Positions 1-6,001 are shown, numbered from the stretch's first letter. The stretch is 7,201 nucleotides of DNA from Acidimicrobiia bacterium (GCA_003230435.1 QIDW01000434.1:1-7201); one strand, 5' to 3'. The notes: generated by a model from the sequence alone, not told the origin. Translations and numbers: made by a program.

Positions 1-330
1 GGTCGCGTTCTGGAAGGCCCGACATTCTCCATCGCCTGGGTCATAGACGACGTGCTGGAGACGCCAACGCTCGATCTGGGAATTCTCGACTCGATAACCC
101 GTCGAGTCGTATTGGATGCTGCCCGTGGGCTCGGCATCGAAGTGTTGGAAGGTTCGTGGGTTCTGGACCGTCTCTATGAAGCCGTTGAAGTGATGGCCCT
201 CTCTACAGTTCGTGAGGTGCAGTCTGTAAGCCAGATTGGTGAGATGTCTTTCCCACTCGGACCTCTCACTGCTCGCCTTGCTTCAGGCTTCGAAGCACTT
301 ACCAGTCAGCGGCCCAAACCCGGGAACTAG
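1..330 (+). CDS. Class IV aminotransferase, C-terminal part (5' end outside window)
   Basis: The reading frame is open from base 1 to a TAG at 328-330, giving about 109 C-terminal residues. The pattern is that of fold-type IV PLP enzymes (branched-chain aminotransferase, D-alanine aminotransferase, aminodeoxychorismate lyase PabC). It starts with RVLEGPTFSIAWV, whose Glu is the residue expected to contact the PLP ring nitrogen. Next come a TPTLDLGILDSITRRVVL segment equivalent to the family's 'TPPL..GILPGITR', a GIEVLEG stretch, and an ALSTVREVQSV segment at the PLP-phosphate-binding Thr, usually 'TGTxxGVxPV'. The gene ends with the typical GPLTARLASGFEAL helix. The catalytic Lys lies upstream of the window and cannot be checked. 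The fragment does not decide between branched-chain aminotransferase and aminodeoxychorismate lyase. A GTG at 52 is internal to the domain and is not the start. Confidence 0.85.
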   Translation, partial: GRVLEGPTFSIAWVIDDVLETPTLDLGILDSITRRVVLDAARGLGIEVLEGSWVLDRLYEAVEVMALSTVREVQSVSQIGEMSFPLGPLTARLASGFEALTSQRPKPGN

Positions 331-343
331 CGTCGCCACCGGT

Positions 344-349
344 TACGTT
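344..349 (+). promoter_or_regulatory. Candidate -10 hexamer (TACGTT) of the lipoprotein gene
   Basis: TACGTT matches TAnnnT and lies 8 nt before the ATG at 358. This is the spacing expected if transcription starts at or next to the start codon, giving a leaderless mRNA. No convincing -35 box is visible. A G-run (350-353) could instead act as a weak, closely spaced ribosome-binding site, so the call is tentative. Confidence 0.35.
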
Positions 350-357
350 GGGGTGTC

Positions 358-870
358 ATGAAGTCTCGAACTCTGATCTTTGTTCTCGTCGTCTTTGCAG
401 TGCTGGTTGCCGCCTGCAATAGCGAGGAAGCGGCGCTCTCGACCACCTCCTCCCTGGTCACTGGAACTACCGAAACGCCTGGTCAGGACACCACAACGAC
501 AACGCCCGAGGATGATGTCACCACCACGACAGTCCTTCGCGGCCAAACGGTGGCGAGTTATGAGATCTCCGTTCGAATCTCCACAGACAACGGGGAGATC
601 TTTTACGTCGTGATCCCTACCGGGGCCTACACCGATGTCGATCTAGAGAACTTCGTCGGAGACCTCTTGGAAGCCAACCCCGACCTGTGGGGGGCGGAGG
701 TCTTCGCAAACGAGGCGGCCGTCCAGGCCTTCGTGATCCCTGAGGACCAGCGAACTGAAGAGCAGCAGGATCTCTTGGACGACTACCACTTTGTCAGCCT
801 CATCGGTGGTGACACCATGAAGTTCCAAGGCCCGTTTGCGGAGTTCGGCGAGTTCGTGATCGGCAGCTAG
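358..870 (+). CDS. Thr-rich lipoprotein of unknown function
   Basis: A 170-residue protein with a type II (lipoprotein) signal peptide: KSR at residues 2-4, a hydrophobic core at residues 6-19, and a lipobox ending VAAC with the lipidated Cys at residue 20. It should be anchored to the outer face of the cytoplasmic membrane. Residues 27-60 form a Thr/Glu/Asp-rich, low-complexity linker (runs such as DTTTTTPEDD and TTTTVL), a style common in lipoproteins of high-G+C actinobacteria. The remaining ~105 residues form a compact acidic domain: a beta-like stretch YEISVRIS..EIFYVVIP, then helical segments and a PEDQRTEEQQDLLDDYHF segment. I do not recognise this domain. The ATG is chosen because the signal peptide starts right there. 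The methyltransferase gene follows after 16 nt, so the two may be co-transcribed. No enzymatic motif is visible. Confidence 0.8.
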   Translation: MKSRTLIFVLVVFAVLVAACNSEEAALSTTSSLVTGTTETPGQDTTTTTPEDDVTTTTVLRGQTVASYEISVRISTDNGEIFYVVIPTGAYTDVDLENFVGDLLEANPDLWGAEVFANEAAVQAFVIPEDQRTEEQQDLLDDYHFVSLIGGDTMKFQGPFAEFGEFVIGS

Positions 871-873
871 GCC

Positions 874-879
874 GATACT
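874..879 (+). promoter_or_regulatory. Candidate -10 hexamer (GATACT) before the methyltransferase gene
   Basis: GATACT, a relaxed -10 match with A at position 2 and T at position 6, lies 7 nt before the GTG at 887. No Shine-Dalgarno sequence is visible in the 16-nt gap. The arrangement would suit a leaderless GTG-initiated transcript, but read-through from the lipoprotein gene is equally possible. Confidence 0.25.
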
Positions 880-886
880 GACTCTT

Positions 887-1540
887 GTGACCGGCTCCGT
901 CGAAGTTCTTCCGCACATCCAGATCGAAGGACATGAGTCTTCTGGGCTCGGGCACGAACAACACCCGATGCGGGTGATCACCCGCCGGATTGCGGGATTG
1001 GCTCCGGGAGGCTGGGACGCCGAGGTTTCCAATGAGGTGGTGGGAGTCTTTGATGAGCTAGCCCCGGAGTGGCATAGCCGGACCTCGGCACAACGGACGG
1101 CCGTTGTCGAGGACGCGCTCAATCGCGGATTCGACGCTTCCGGGCGACACCTCGTAGTCGAGGTGGGGGCTGGTATCGGCACCTACTCGGGTCTCCTGGC
1201 CGAGAGGTTCAACGTGGTCGTTTCCCTCGATCTCTCGATGGAGATGACGCGACGGGCTCCGTCTGGTCCGTCACATCGGCTCCTTGCGGATGGAGGTCTG
1301 CTGCCTGTTCGCGACAGATCGGTCGATGCCGTTGTTCTGATCAATGCCTTCTTGTTTCCCAATGAGGTCACCCGGGTCCTTCATGTCGGAGGGACGCTGA
1401 TCTGGGTCAACTCGAGCGGCGAAGAGACTCCGATTCACCTATCGACCAAGGATGTTGTGTCAGTTCTGCCATTCCCCGTCGAGGGACGGGAAAGCCGTGC
1501 CGGCGCCGGGACATGGTGTGTCCTTCGTCGGACGGCATGA
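887..1540 (+). CDS. Class I SAM-dependent methyltransferase, substrate unknown
   Basis: A 217-residue soluble protein with a Rossmann-like SAM-binding core in its second half. Motif I is VEVGAGIGT at residues 91-99. The acidic residue that normally binds the SAM ribose is D115 in VVSLDLS. The ADGGLLPVRDRSVDAVV stretch (134-150) matches the 'DAxxLPfxdgsFDaVv' motif of methyltransferase types 11/25, followed by LINAFLF at 151-157. The first ~85 residues form a separate N-terminal segment rich in His and Gly (HIQIEGHESSG, HEQHP) that I do not recognise; it could be a substrate cap. The GTG start keeps this segment. An ATG at 968 is the alternative start and would remove 27 residues. The gene converges with mgtE, with only 24 nt between the two stop codons and no clear terminator there. 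The substrate cannot be predicted from this sequence. Confidence 0.75.
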   Translation: MTGSVEVLPHIQIEGHESSGLGHEQHPMRVITRRIAGLAPGGWDAEVSNEVVGVFDELAPEWHSRTSAQRTAVVEDALNRGFDASGRHLVVEVGAGIGTYSGLLAERFNVVVSLDLSMEMTRRAPSGPSHRLLADGGLLPVRDRSVDAVVLINAFLFPNEVTRVLHVGGTLIWVNSSGEETPIHLSTKDVVSVLPFPVEGRESRAGAGTWCVLRRTA

Positions 1541-1564
1541 GGCTCGCGGCTTGTCGAACAAACC

Positions 1565-2968
1565 TCAGAGCAGCAGCCCTGCGACGAGTAGAAATCCGCC
1601 AAAGCCCACGACGTCGGTGATCAATGTCACGAAGATGGAGGATGCGAGGGCAGGGTCCTGGCCGAGCCTTCTCAGCAGGAGGGGAATCGCGGCACCTGAA
1701 ACAGTGGCGATGACGAGGTTTGCCAACGCGGCCACCGCAACGACAACGGCCACGGTTGACGGTTCCGAGCTGGATTGGAAAACTTCGGTGCCGAGGAGTA
1801 GATAGGTCAGACCGGCAGCAACCACAGCCAAAAGGAGGCCGTTGAGTAGGCCGACACCAGCTTGGCGGGCCAGAATCCCCGGGACTCGGGCGCGTGGCAC
1901 GTCGTCGGTGGCAAGGGATCTGATCATCACCGCGAGACTCTGGTTTCCACCGTTGCCGCCCAGTAGTGCGATCACCGGCATCAGCGCGGCAAGAACGGGT
2001 TCCCTGCTGATGAGGCCAGTCTGGCGTTCAATGACGAAGGCGACTACCAGTGCAAGGAAGAGGTTGAGGACCAGCCAGGGGGCCCGCATCCGAAAGGACT
2101 CGGTGACGTCTGAGTAGACGGTCTCTTTGACGCCTGCGCCCACCGCAGCGGCGAAATCCTCGGTGGCCTCATCTTGCACCGCTTCGATTACCGCATCGGT
2201 GGTGACCATCCCGAGCAGGATGCCGTCCTGATCCGTGACAGGGATGCCGAAGAGATGATAGCGCTGGCACAGATCGGCCACCTGCTCCCGGTCGGTATGG
2301 GTCGTCACCACAACCGGGTCGGCAACCATGACGTCGGCTAGAGGAGAGCCGGGTCTCTTGAATACGAGGTCACGAAACGAGAGCACGCCCTGGAGTTGGT
2401 TGTGATCGTTCACGACGTAGACATATGAGAGATCTTCGTATTCGTCGTGCAGCTGACGAATACGCTCTATTGCCTCGCCGGTCGTCAGTCCGAGTGGCAA
2501 GGCGGCGATCTCGGTCGTCATCAGCCCGCCAGCACTGTCTGACGGGTAGACGAGAAGGTTTCGTACGCCCTGCTCTGCCTCATCGGTCATCGCAGCGAAG
2601 ACGTCCTCCTGTATGTCTTCGTCAAGCTCATCGATGAGGTCGGCGGCTGCCTCGCCAGGCATTTCGTTGAGGGCAGCGGCCAGGTCTCCGAGGGGAACAT
2701 GTTCGATCAACTCGGCCGCCAACTCCGGGGCGATCTCCTCGAGGACCTCGGCGGCATCGACGGGCTCGAGCTCGGACAGCAGTCGGGCAGCGTCGTCCTC
2801 TTCGAGTTGCTCGAGCACGTCGGCTGCGTCCCCGGGTGCCGCTTCAGCAAGGGCTTCCCACTCCTCGATGTTGGCATCGAGGTATTCGGCGACCTCCTCC
2901 GGCTCGCGGCGTGCGACAGCGAGGAGCGTTTTTGCTAGTTGACGTGGGCTTCTGAGTCGAAGTCTCAC
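1565..2968 (-). CDS. mgtE: MgtE-family magnesium transporter/channel
   Basis: A 467-residue protein with the full MgtE layout. Residues ~25-140 are the acidic helical N domain, with repeats of the type DAADVLEQLEEDDAARLL. Residues ~140-268 carry the paired CBS domains, introduced by the family motif YPSDSAGGLMTTE (141-153). Residues ~295-467 form the membrane channel with about five helices, including the signature GGNGGNQS (337-344) and the pore segment LITDVVGFGG (449-458), whose Asp452 corresponds to the Mg-coordinating pore residue of the family. In known MgtE proteins, Mg2+ bound between the N and CBS domains closes the pore, giving Mg2+ homeostasis at the cytoplasmic membrane. The start is a GTG preceded by GGGGGC, a G-rich run that could serve as ribosome-binding site. 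The gene lies 46 nt downstream of greA on the same strand, so an operon is likely. Length and all key motifs look intact. Confidence 0.95.
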   Translation of the reverse strand: MRLRLRSPRQLAKTLLAVARREPEEVAEYLDANIEEWEALAEAAPGDAADVLEQLEEDDAARLLSELEPVDAAEVLEEIAPELAAELIEHVPLGDLAAALNEMPGEAAADLIDELDEDIQEDVFAAMTDEAEQGVRNLLVYPSDSAGGLMTTEIAALPLGLTTGEAIERIRQLHDEYEDLSYVYVVNDHNQLQGVLSFRDLVFKRPGSPLADVMVADPVVVTTHTDREQVADLCQRYHLFGIPVTDQDGILLGMVTTDAVIEAVQDEATEDFAAAVGAGVKETVYSDVTESFRMRAPWLVLNLFLALVVAFVIERQTGLISREPVLAALMPVIALLGGNGGNQSLAVMIRSLATDDVPRARVPGILARQAGVGLLNGLLLAVVAAGLTYLLLGTEVFQSSSEPSTVAVVVAVAALANLVIATVSGAAIPLLLRRLGQDPALASSIFVTLITDVVGFGGFLLVAGLLL

Positions 2969-2973
2969 TGTTG

Positions 2974-2997
2974 CCCCCGGGGCGGTTGAAACGGGGG
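2974..2997 (-). promoter_or_regulatory. Hairpin in the greA-mgtE gap that could mask the mgtE ribosome-binding site
   Basis: On the minus strand, CCCCCG (2997-2992) is followed by a 12-nt loop and then CGGGGG (2979-2974), a perfect 6-bp all-GC stem. The 3' arm is the G-rich run lying 5 nt before the mgtE GTG. In the mRNA this fold would bury the only plausible Shine-Dalgarno region. No U-run follows, so a standard intrinsic terminator for greA is not supported. The structure is seen in the sequence; any regulatory role is inferred. Confidence 0.4.
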
Positions 2998-3014
2998 TCA
3001 GGCTACCGCGAGTG

Positions 3015-3491
3015 TCATCCCTCGTAAGGTCGAACAGCCGTGACGTTCACGGTGAATGTCCCGGCAGGGGCTTCGTAGGAGACTTCGTCCCCGACTGCTG
3101 CCCCTATCAGCGCCGAACCCAGGGGACTCGTGGGAGAGGCCAAAAGGAGACCGGGGGCCTTGTTCTCCTGCGGGGCGACGAAGTAATCCAGTTCGTCGCC
3201 ATCGGAGTCAACCACGGTTACCACGGAGCCAATCTCAACCTTCCCGGTGTCTGACACCTCGCGCACCTCGGCAGTGTGGATCACGTGTTCGAGCTTCCGG
3301 ATTCGAGCCTCCATCAGACCCTGCTCGTTTTTGGCCGCGTCGTAGTCGGCGTTCTCGCGCAGGTCGCCGTGGGAGCGGGCCTCGGCGATCCGCTCCTCGA
3401 TTTCCCGGCGACCGCCGACTTTGAGCTGCTCCAGTTCGTCCTGGGCCTTCTTGAGAGCGGCAGGGGTGAGAAATGTCGTCTGATCAGACAT
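3015..3491 (-). CDS. greA: Transcription elongation factor GreA
   Basis: A 158-residue protein matching GreA in length (~158) and domain order. Residues 11-76 form the N-terminal antiparallel coiled coil that enters the RNA polymerase secondary channel. Its tip carries the motif HGDLRENADYDAAKNEQ (41-57), in which D43 and E46 align with the tip acids D41 and E44 of E. coli GreA that help the polymerase cleave backtracked RNA. Residues ~83-158 form the globular FKBP-like C-terminal domain, including SPTSPLGSALIGAAVGDEV. The start is the ATG at 3491, giving MSDQTTFLTPAALKK. No strong Shine-Dalgarno sequence precedes it. The gene is divergent from the nucleotide-cyclase gene and upstream of mgtE. 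Confidence 0.96.
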   Translation of the reverse strand: MSDQTTFLTPAALKKAQDELEQLKVGGRREIEERIAEARSHGDLRENADYDAAKNEQGLMEARIRKLEHVIHTAEVREVSDTGKVEIGSVVTVVDSDGDELDYFVAPQENKAPGLLLASPTSPLGSALIGAAVGDEVSYEAPAGTFTVNVTAVRPYEG

Positions 3492-3519
3492 GGAACCGAG
3501 CAGGGTAATTCAGGGTCGA

Positions 3520-3525
3520 AGGTTA
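3520..3525 (-). promoter_or_regulatory. Candidate -10 hexamer (TAACCT) for greA
   Basis: On the minus strand TAACCT fits TAnnnT and would place transcription start about 20 nt before the greA ATG. A second hexamer, TACCCT (3507-3502), ends 10 nt before the ATG and would give an almost leaderless mRNA. Neither has a recognisable -35 box, so which is used cannot be decided from sequence. Confidence 0.3.
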
Positions 3526-3551
3526 TCTGTACCTCCCTACAGACCGGGAGG
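3526..3551 (+). promoter_or_regulatory. Interlocking inverted repeats upstream of the cyclase gene
   Basis: Two overlapping inverted repeats occur here. TCTGT (3526-3530) pairs with ACAGA (3539-3543), and CCTCCC (3532-3537) pairs with GGGAGG (3546-3551). Each repeat has one arm in the loop of the other, so as RNA they could form alternative hairpins or a compact pseudoknot. GGGAGG is the best Shine-Dalgarno match in the window and lies 4 nt before the TTG at 3556. The region would only act as RNA if transcription starts upstream of 3526; otherwise it may be a DNA operator or chance. Confidence 0.35.
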
Positions 3552-3555
3552 CGTT

Positions 3556-5502
3556 TTGGCTAGGGTTCGGCTCTTGACCCAAGATCCTGACGCCGTCGCC
3601 GGCCTCGAGGCCTACAAGCGCCACGACTGGAAGGAGGCTTATCAACTCCTCAGTCCTCTCCTCGAATCACAAGAGGAAACACCTGAAATAGCCGAGGCTC
3701 TCGGGTCGGCCTCGTGGTGGGTCGGTGACATCGACACGACGATAAGTGCTCGTCAAAGGGCATACGCCGAGTATTCCGCCGCCGGACGGTCCGTGGATGC
3801 CGCCCGTGCAGCCATTCAGGTAGCGGAGGATCACATGCTCCTACTTCAGTCGTCAACATCCAATGGTTGGGTGGCGAAGGCCAGGAGCCTCCTGGAAGAT
3901 GAGCCTTTGGTCCCCGAACATGGTCACCTGATGAGACTGGAGGCGATTCTGGCCGGCAGTCTGCAGGAGGCCATCGATTTGTCGGCGCGAGTGCGCGAGA
4001 TCGGCGTCGATCTCGGTGACATGGACCTCGAGATGCTGGGTCTTCACGACAGTGGTCGGTTTCTTGTTGCCTCGGGAGAGGTTGACCGCGGTATGGCGAT
4101 GATGGAAGAAGCCATGGTTGGCGCGATTGCCGGCGAGCTCACGCCAAAGGTGACCGGACGAATCTTTTGCAACATGATTGAGACGTGCTCTTCCATGGCC
4201 GACTACGGACGAGCGATTGAGTGGAGCGACCAGACCATGCGTTGGTGCGAGGGTTTGGGCAATGCTGCGGGATATCCGGGCGTATGCAGGGTCAGGCGTT
4301 CGGAGTTCATGCGGCTCCGCGGGGCCTGGCATGACGCTGAGGCAGAGGCGGCGCGGGCAGTGGACGATCTTGCGCACTACCTTCCCTACATGGGAGAAGC
4401 TTTCAACGAGTTAGGCATGGTGAGGCTCAATACGGGGGACCTCGACGGAGCTGAGGAGGCCTTCCGCAAAGCACATTCTCTTGGCACCAGTCCGATGCCC
4501 GGCCTGGCCCTGCTGAAGCTGGCGCAAGGTGACGCGGCCGAAGGGCTGTCGATGCTTCAGACACGGTTGGAGTCCCTCGAGGGACTGACTGCGCGAAGCA
4601 GGCTTCTTCCGGCGGCCGTAGATGTCGCTCTTGCCGCCTCCGACTTGGTGGCGGCTCGAGAGTTTTCATCCGAGTTGGCCTCCCTCGTTGAACGCTTCGA
4701 CTCCGACGTGCTGAGGGCATTCTCTCTCCAGAGCGCGGGGAAGGTCGCAGCGGCTGACGAGGAGGCAGGCGATGCCGCCTCCCTTTTCCAGAAGGCCGTC
4801 GAAATCCTCGTAGCCAACGGTTTGCCCTATGAAGCGGCTCGGGCGAGGCATGATCTCGGCAAGGCCCTGATTGAGGTGGGCTCGGAAGGTTCGGGACGTC
4901 TCGAAATCGAAGCGGCTCGAACAGAGTTCGAGCGTCTGGGAGCAAGCCTTGAACTCGACCGCCTATCGGAAGCGCCGGTAGACGCTTTTGCTGGGGGCCG
5001 ACGGGAGAAGCTGGCCGCGATGATGTTCACGGACATCGTCGGATCGACCGATCTCGTGGGTGTGATTGGAGACGAGTCGTGGGCTGACCTGATCGCCTGG
5101 CACGACCGGACGATCCGCGTCGTGATCGATGAGTACTCGGGAACCGAGATTGACCATGCGGGCGACGGGTTTTTTGTTTCCTTTGACACACCTGAAGATG
5201 CTCTGGGATGCGCCACCCAGATACAAAGGGTCCTACGCCGACACCGAAAGGAAGCAGGGTTCTCGCCACACGTGCGAATCGGGATTCACCTTGGACCGGT
5301 GCTTCAGTCGCAAGAGGGTTTGCTCGGCCGTCAGGTTCACGTCGCAGCCAGAGTGGCGTCGGCGGGTGAAGGAGATGAGATACTCGTCTCGCTGGAGACG
5401 ATGGAACGGGTATCCGGATTCGATTTCGAACGCCATCGGGAAATCACGGTCAAGGGAATCAGCGAACCATTGATGGTTGGCTCGTTGGCGTGGGGTGATT
5501 AG
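3556..5502 (+). CDS. TPR-like helical protein with C-terminal class III nucleotide cyclase domain
   Basis: About 648 residues from the TTG at 3556, with no signal peptide or membrane segment, so cytoplasmic. Residues ~10-470 are tandem helical hairpins of TPR type, for example EAYKRHDWKEAYQLLSPLL near the start, LGMVRLNTGDLDGAEEAFRKA in the middle and DEEAGDAASLFQKAVEIL later. The opening resembles the helical part of actinobacterial LuxR-type regulators. Residues ~484-645 form a class III cyclase homology domain: MMFTDIVGST with metal-binding Asp at 5032-5034, HAGDGFFVSF with the second metal Asp at 5164-5166, and RQVHVAARV with the conserved Arg at 5350-5352. The usual substrate-selecting Lys is replaced by Asp (5152-5154) and the transition-state Asn by His (5338-5340), so activity and product (cAMP, cGMP or none) are uncertain. 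Start choices: TTG 3556 has GGGAGG upstream with short 4-nt spacing; TTG 3574 lies 7 nt after TAGGGT; ATG 3490 overlaps the greA start codon and is least likely. A CNB gene follows directly. Confidence 0.88.
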   Translation: MARVRLLTQDPDAVAGLEAYKRHDWKEAYQLLSPLLESQEETPEIAEALGSASWWVGDIDTTISARQRAYAEYSAAGRSVDAARAAIQVAEDHMLLLQSSTSNGWVAKARSLLEDEPLVPEHGHLMRLEAILAGSLQEAIDLSARVREIGVDLGDMDLEMLGLHDSGRFLVASGEVDRGMAMMEEAMVGAIAGELTPKVTGRIFCNMIETCSSMADYGRAIEWSDQTMRWCEGLGNAAGYPGVCRVRRSEFMRLRGAWHDAEAEAARAVDDLAHYLPYMGEAFNELGMVRLNTGDLDGAEEAFRKAHSLGTSPMPGLALLKLAQGDAAEGLSMLQTRLESLEGLTARSRLLPAAVDVALAASDLVAAREFSSELASLVERFDSDVLRAFSLQSAGKVAAADEEAGDAASLFQKAVEILVANGLPYEAARARHDLGKALIEVGSEGSGRLEIEAARTEFERLGASLELDRLSEAPVDAFAGGRREKLAAMMFTDIVGSTDLVGVIGDESWADLIAWHDRTIRVVIDEYSGTEIDHAGDGFFVSFDTPEDALGCATQIQRVLRRHRKEAGFSPHVRIGIHLGPVLQSQEGLLGRQVHVAARVASAGEGDEILVSLETMERVSGFDFERHREITVKGISEPLMVGSLAWGD

Positions 5503-5523
5503 GAGCCCGCTAGAGACGACGGG

Positions 5524-5964
5524 ATGCCCTCCGCGGTAACCTCGCCCATCCAAGATCGAAAGCAGACGATGGATCCAGCCCAACTCGAAGATCTCCCTTT
5601 GTTCTCCGGCTTGTCTCGTCGGCAGCGAAAGACCATCGCCCAGCATGCTGACGAAGTGGATGTCGCAGCTGGCAGCAAGCTCGTCGAGCAGGATCGTCTT
5701 GCCAATGAGCTGTACATCATCAAGACGGGGTCGGCCGATGTGTTCGACGGAGAAGACTTGATCAATCAGTTAGGTCCCGGTGATGTTATCGGTGAGATAG
5801 GCGTCTTGGAGACTCACAAGAGGACTGCCACGGTGGTCGCGACCACCCCGATTTCTGCCGTCGTGATGTATGGCCCCGAACTCACCGCTCTCGAGGACTC
5901 GGTTCCTGCGCTGTTCGCTGATCTCGAAACGTTGGTTCGGTCTCGTCTTCACGAAGGGTCCTAG
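5524..5964 (+). CDS. Stand-alone cyclic-nucleotide-binding domain protein
   Basis: A 146-residue protein consisting of one CNB (CRP/PKA-type) domain: LEDLPLFSGLSRRQRKTIAQ helix, VAAGSKLVEQDRLANELYII beta strands, KTGSADVF, then the phosphate-binding cassette GEIGVLETHKRTATVVA. The cassette Glu (codon 5794-5796) and Arg (5821-5823) that hold the ribose and phosphate in known CNB domains are both present, so ligand binding is plausible. No helix-turn-helix, kinase or channel domain follows; the protein ends after the C-terminal helix (LETLVRSRLHEGS). It is therefore a sensor or adaptor rather than a CRP-like transcription factor. It starts 21 nt after the cyclase stop and is probably in the same operon. 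Start is ambiguous: ATG 5524 is the longest, but the domain begins just after ATG 5569 (MDPAQLEDLPLF), which may be the true start. Neither has a good Shine-Dalgarno; AGGAG at 5501-5505 is far from both. Confidence 0.88.
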   Translation: MPSAVTSPIQDRKQTMDPAQLEDLPLFSGLSRRQRKTIAQHADEVDVAAGSKLVEQDRLANELYIIKTGSADVFDGEDLINQLGPGDVIGEIGVLETHKRTATVVATTPISAVVMYGPELTALEDSVPALFADLETLVRSRLHEGS

Positions 5965-5980
5965 CGGGTTTCGCGCCCGC
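5964..5980 (+). terminator. Weak hairpin after the CNB gene, possible terminator without U-run
   Basis: GCGGGT (5964-5969) and GCCCGC (5975-5980) form a 6-bp stem, one pair being G-U, around a 5-nt loop just after the CNB stop codon. No T-run follows. It may help separate the cyclase-CNB transcript from selD, but it does not meet the usual intrinsic-terminator pattern. Confidence 0.25.
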
Positions 5981-6001
5981 ACGCTTAACCTCATAAGCGT
6001 G
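5980..6001 (+). promoter_or_regulatory. 7-bp inverted repeat across the selD start, with candidate -10 inside
   Basis: CACGCTT (5980-5986) and AAGCGTG (5995-6001) are perfect inverted repeats with an 8-nt spacer. The right arm includes the selD GTG start codon (5999-6001). A TAACCT hexamer (5986-5991) lies inside the repeat and ends 7 nt before the GTG, the arrangement of a leaderless promoter. As DNA the repeat could be an operator covering the promoter; as RNA, if transcription begins upstream, it would hide the start codon. No Shine-Dalgarno is visible. Confidence 0.4.

Noticed and set aside
1475..1490. Perfect hairpin CCCGTC-GAGG-GACGGG near the end of the methyltransferase
   Set aside because: It lies inside the coding sequence about 50 nt before the stop and lacks a T-run, so it is not supported as a terminator.
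1500..1509. 10-bp palindrome CCGGCGCCGG
   Set aside because: A short GC palindrome within a coding region is expected by chance in G+C-rich DNA.
1541..1564. Possible bidirectional terminator between the convergent methyltransferase and mgtE genes
   Set aside because: Only a 4-bp TTGT/ACAA stem is visible, too weak to call.
2613..2942. Ser/Ala-rich plus-strand frame opposite mgtE
   Set aside because: Its low-complexity translation is the antisense of the Glu/Ala-rich MgtE N domain.
3490..3555. ATG 3490 as start of the cyclase gene
   Set aside because: It overlaps the greA start codon on the other strand and would place the whole divergent promoter region inside coding sequence. The extra residues (MEPSRVIQGRR...) show no family features.
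3850..5650. Several long open frames on the minus strand opposite the cyclase gene
   Set aside because: They are by-products of high-G+C codon use opposite a well-supported gene. Their translations are Arg/Pro/Ser-rich and lack recognisable domains.
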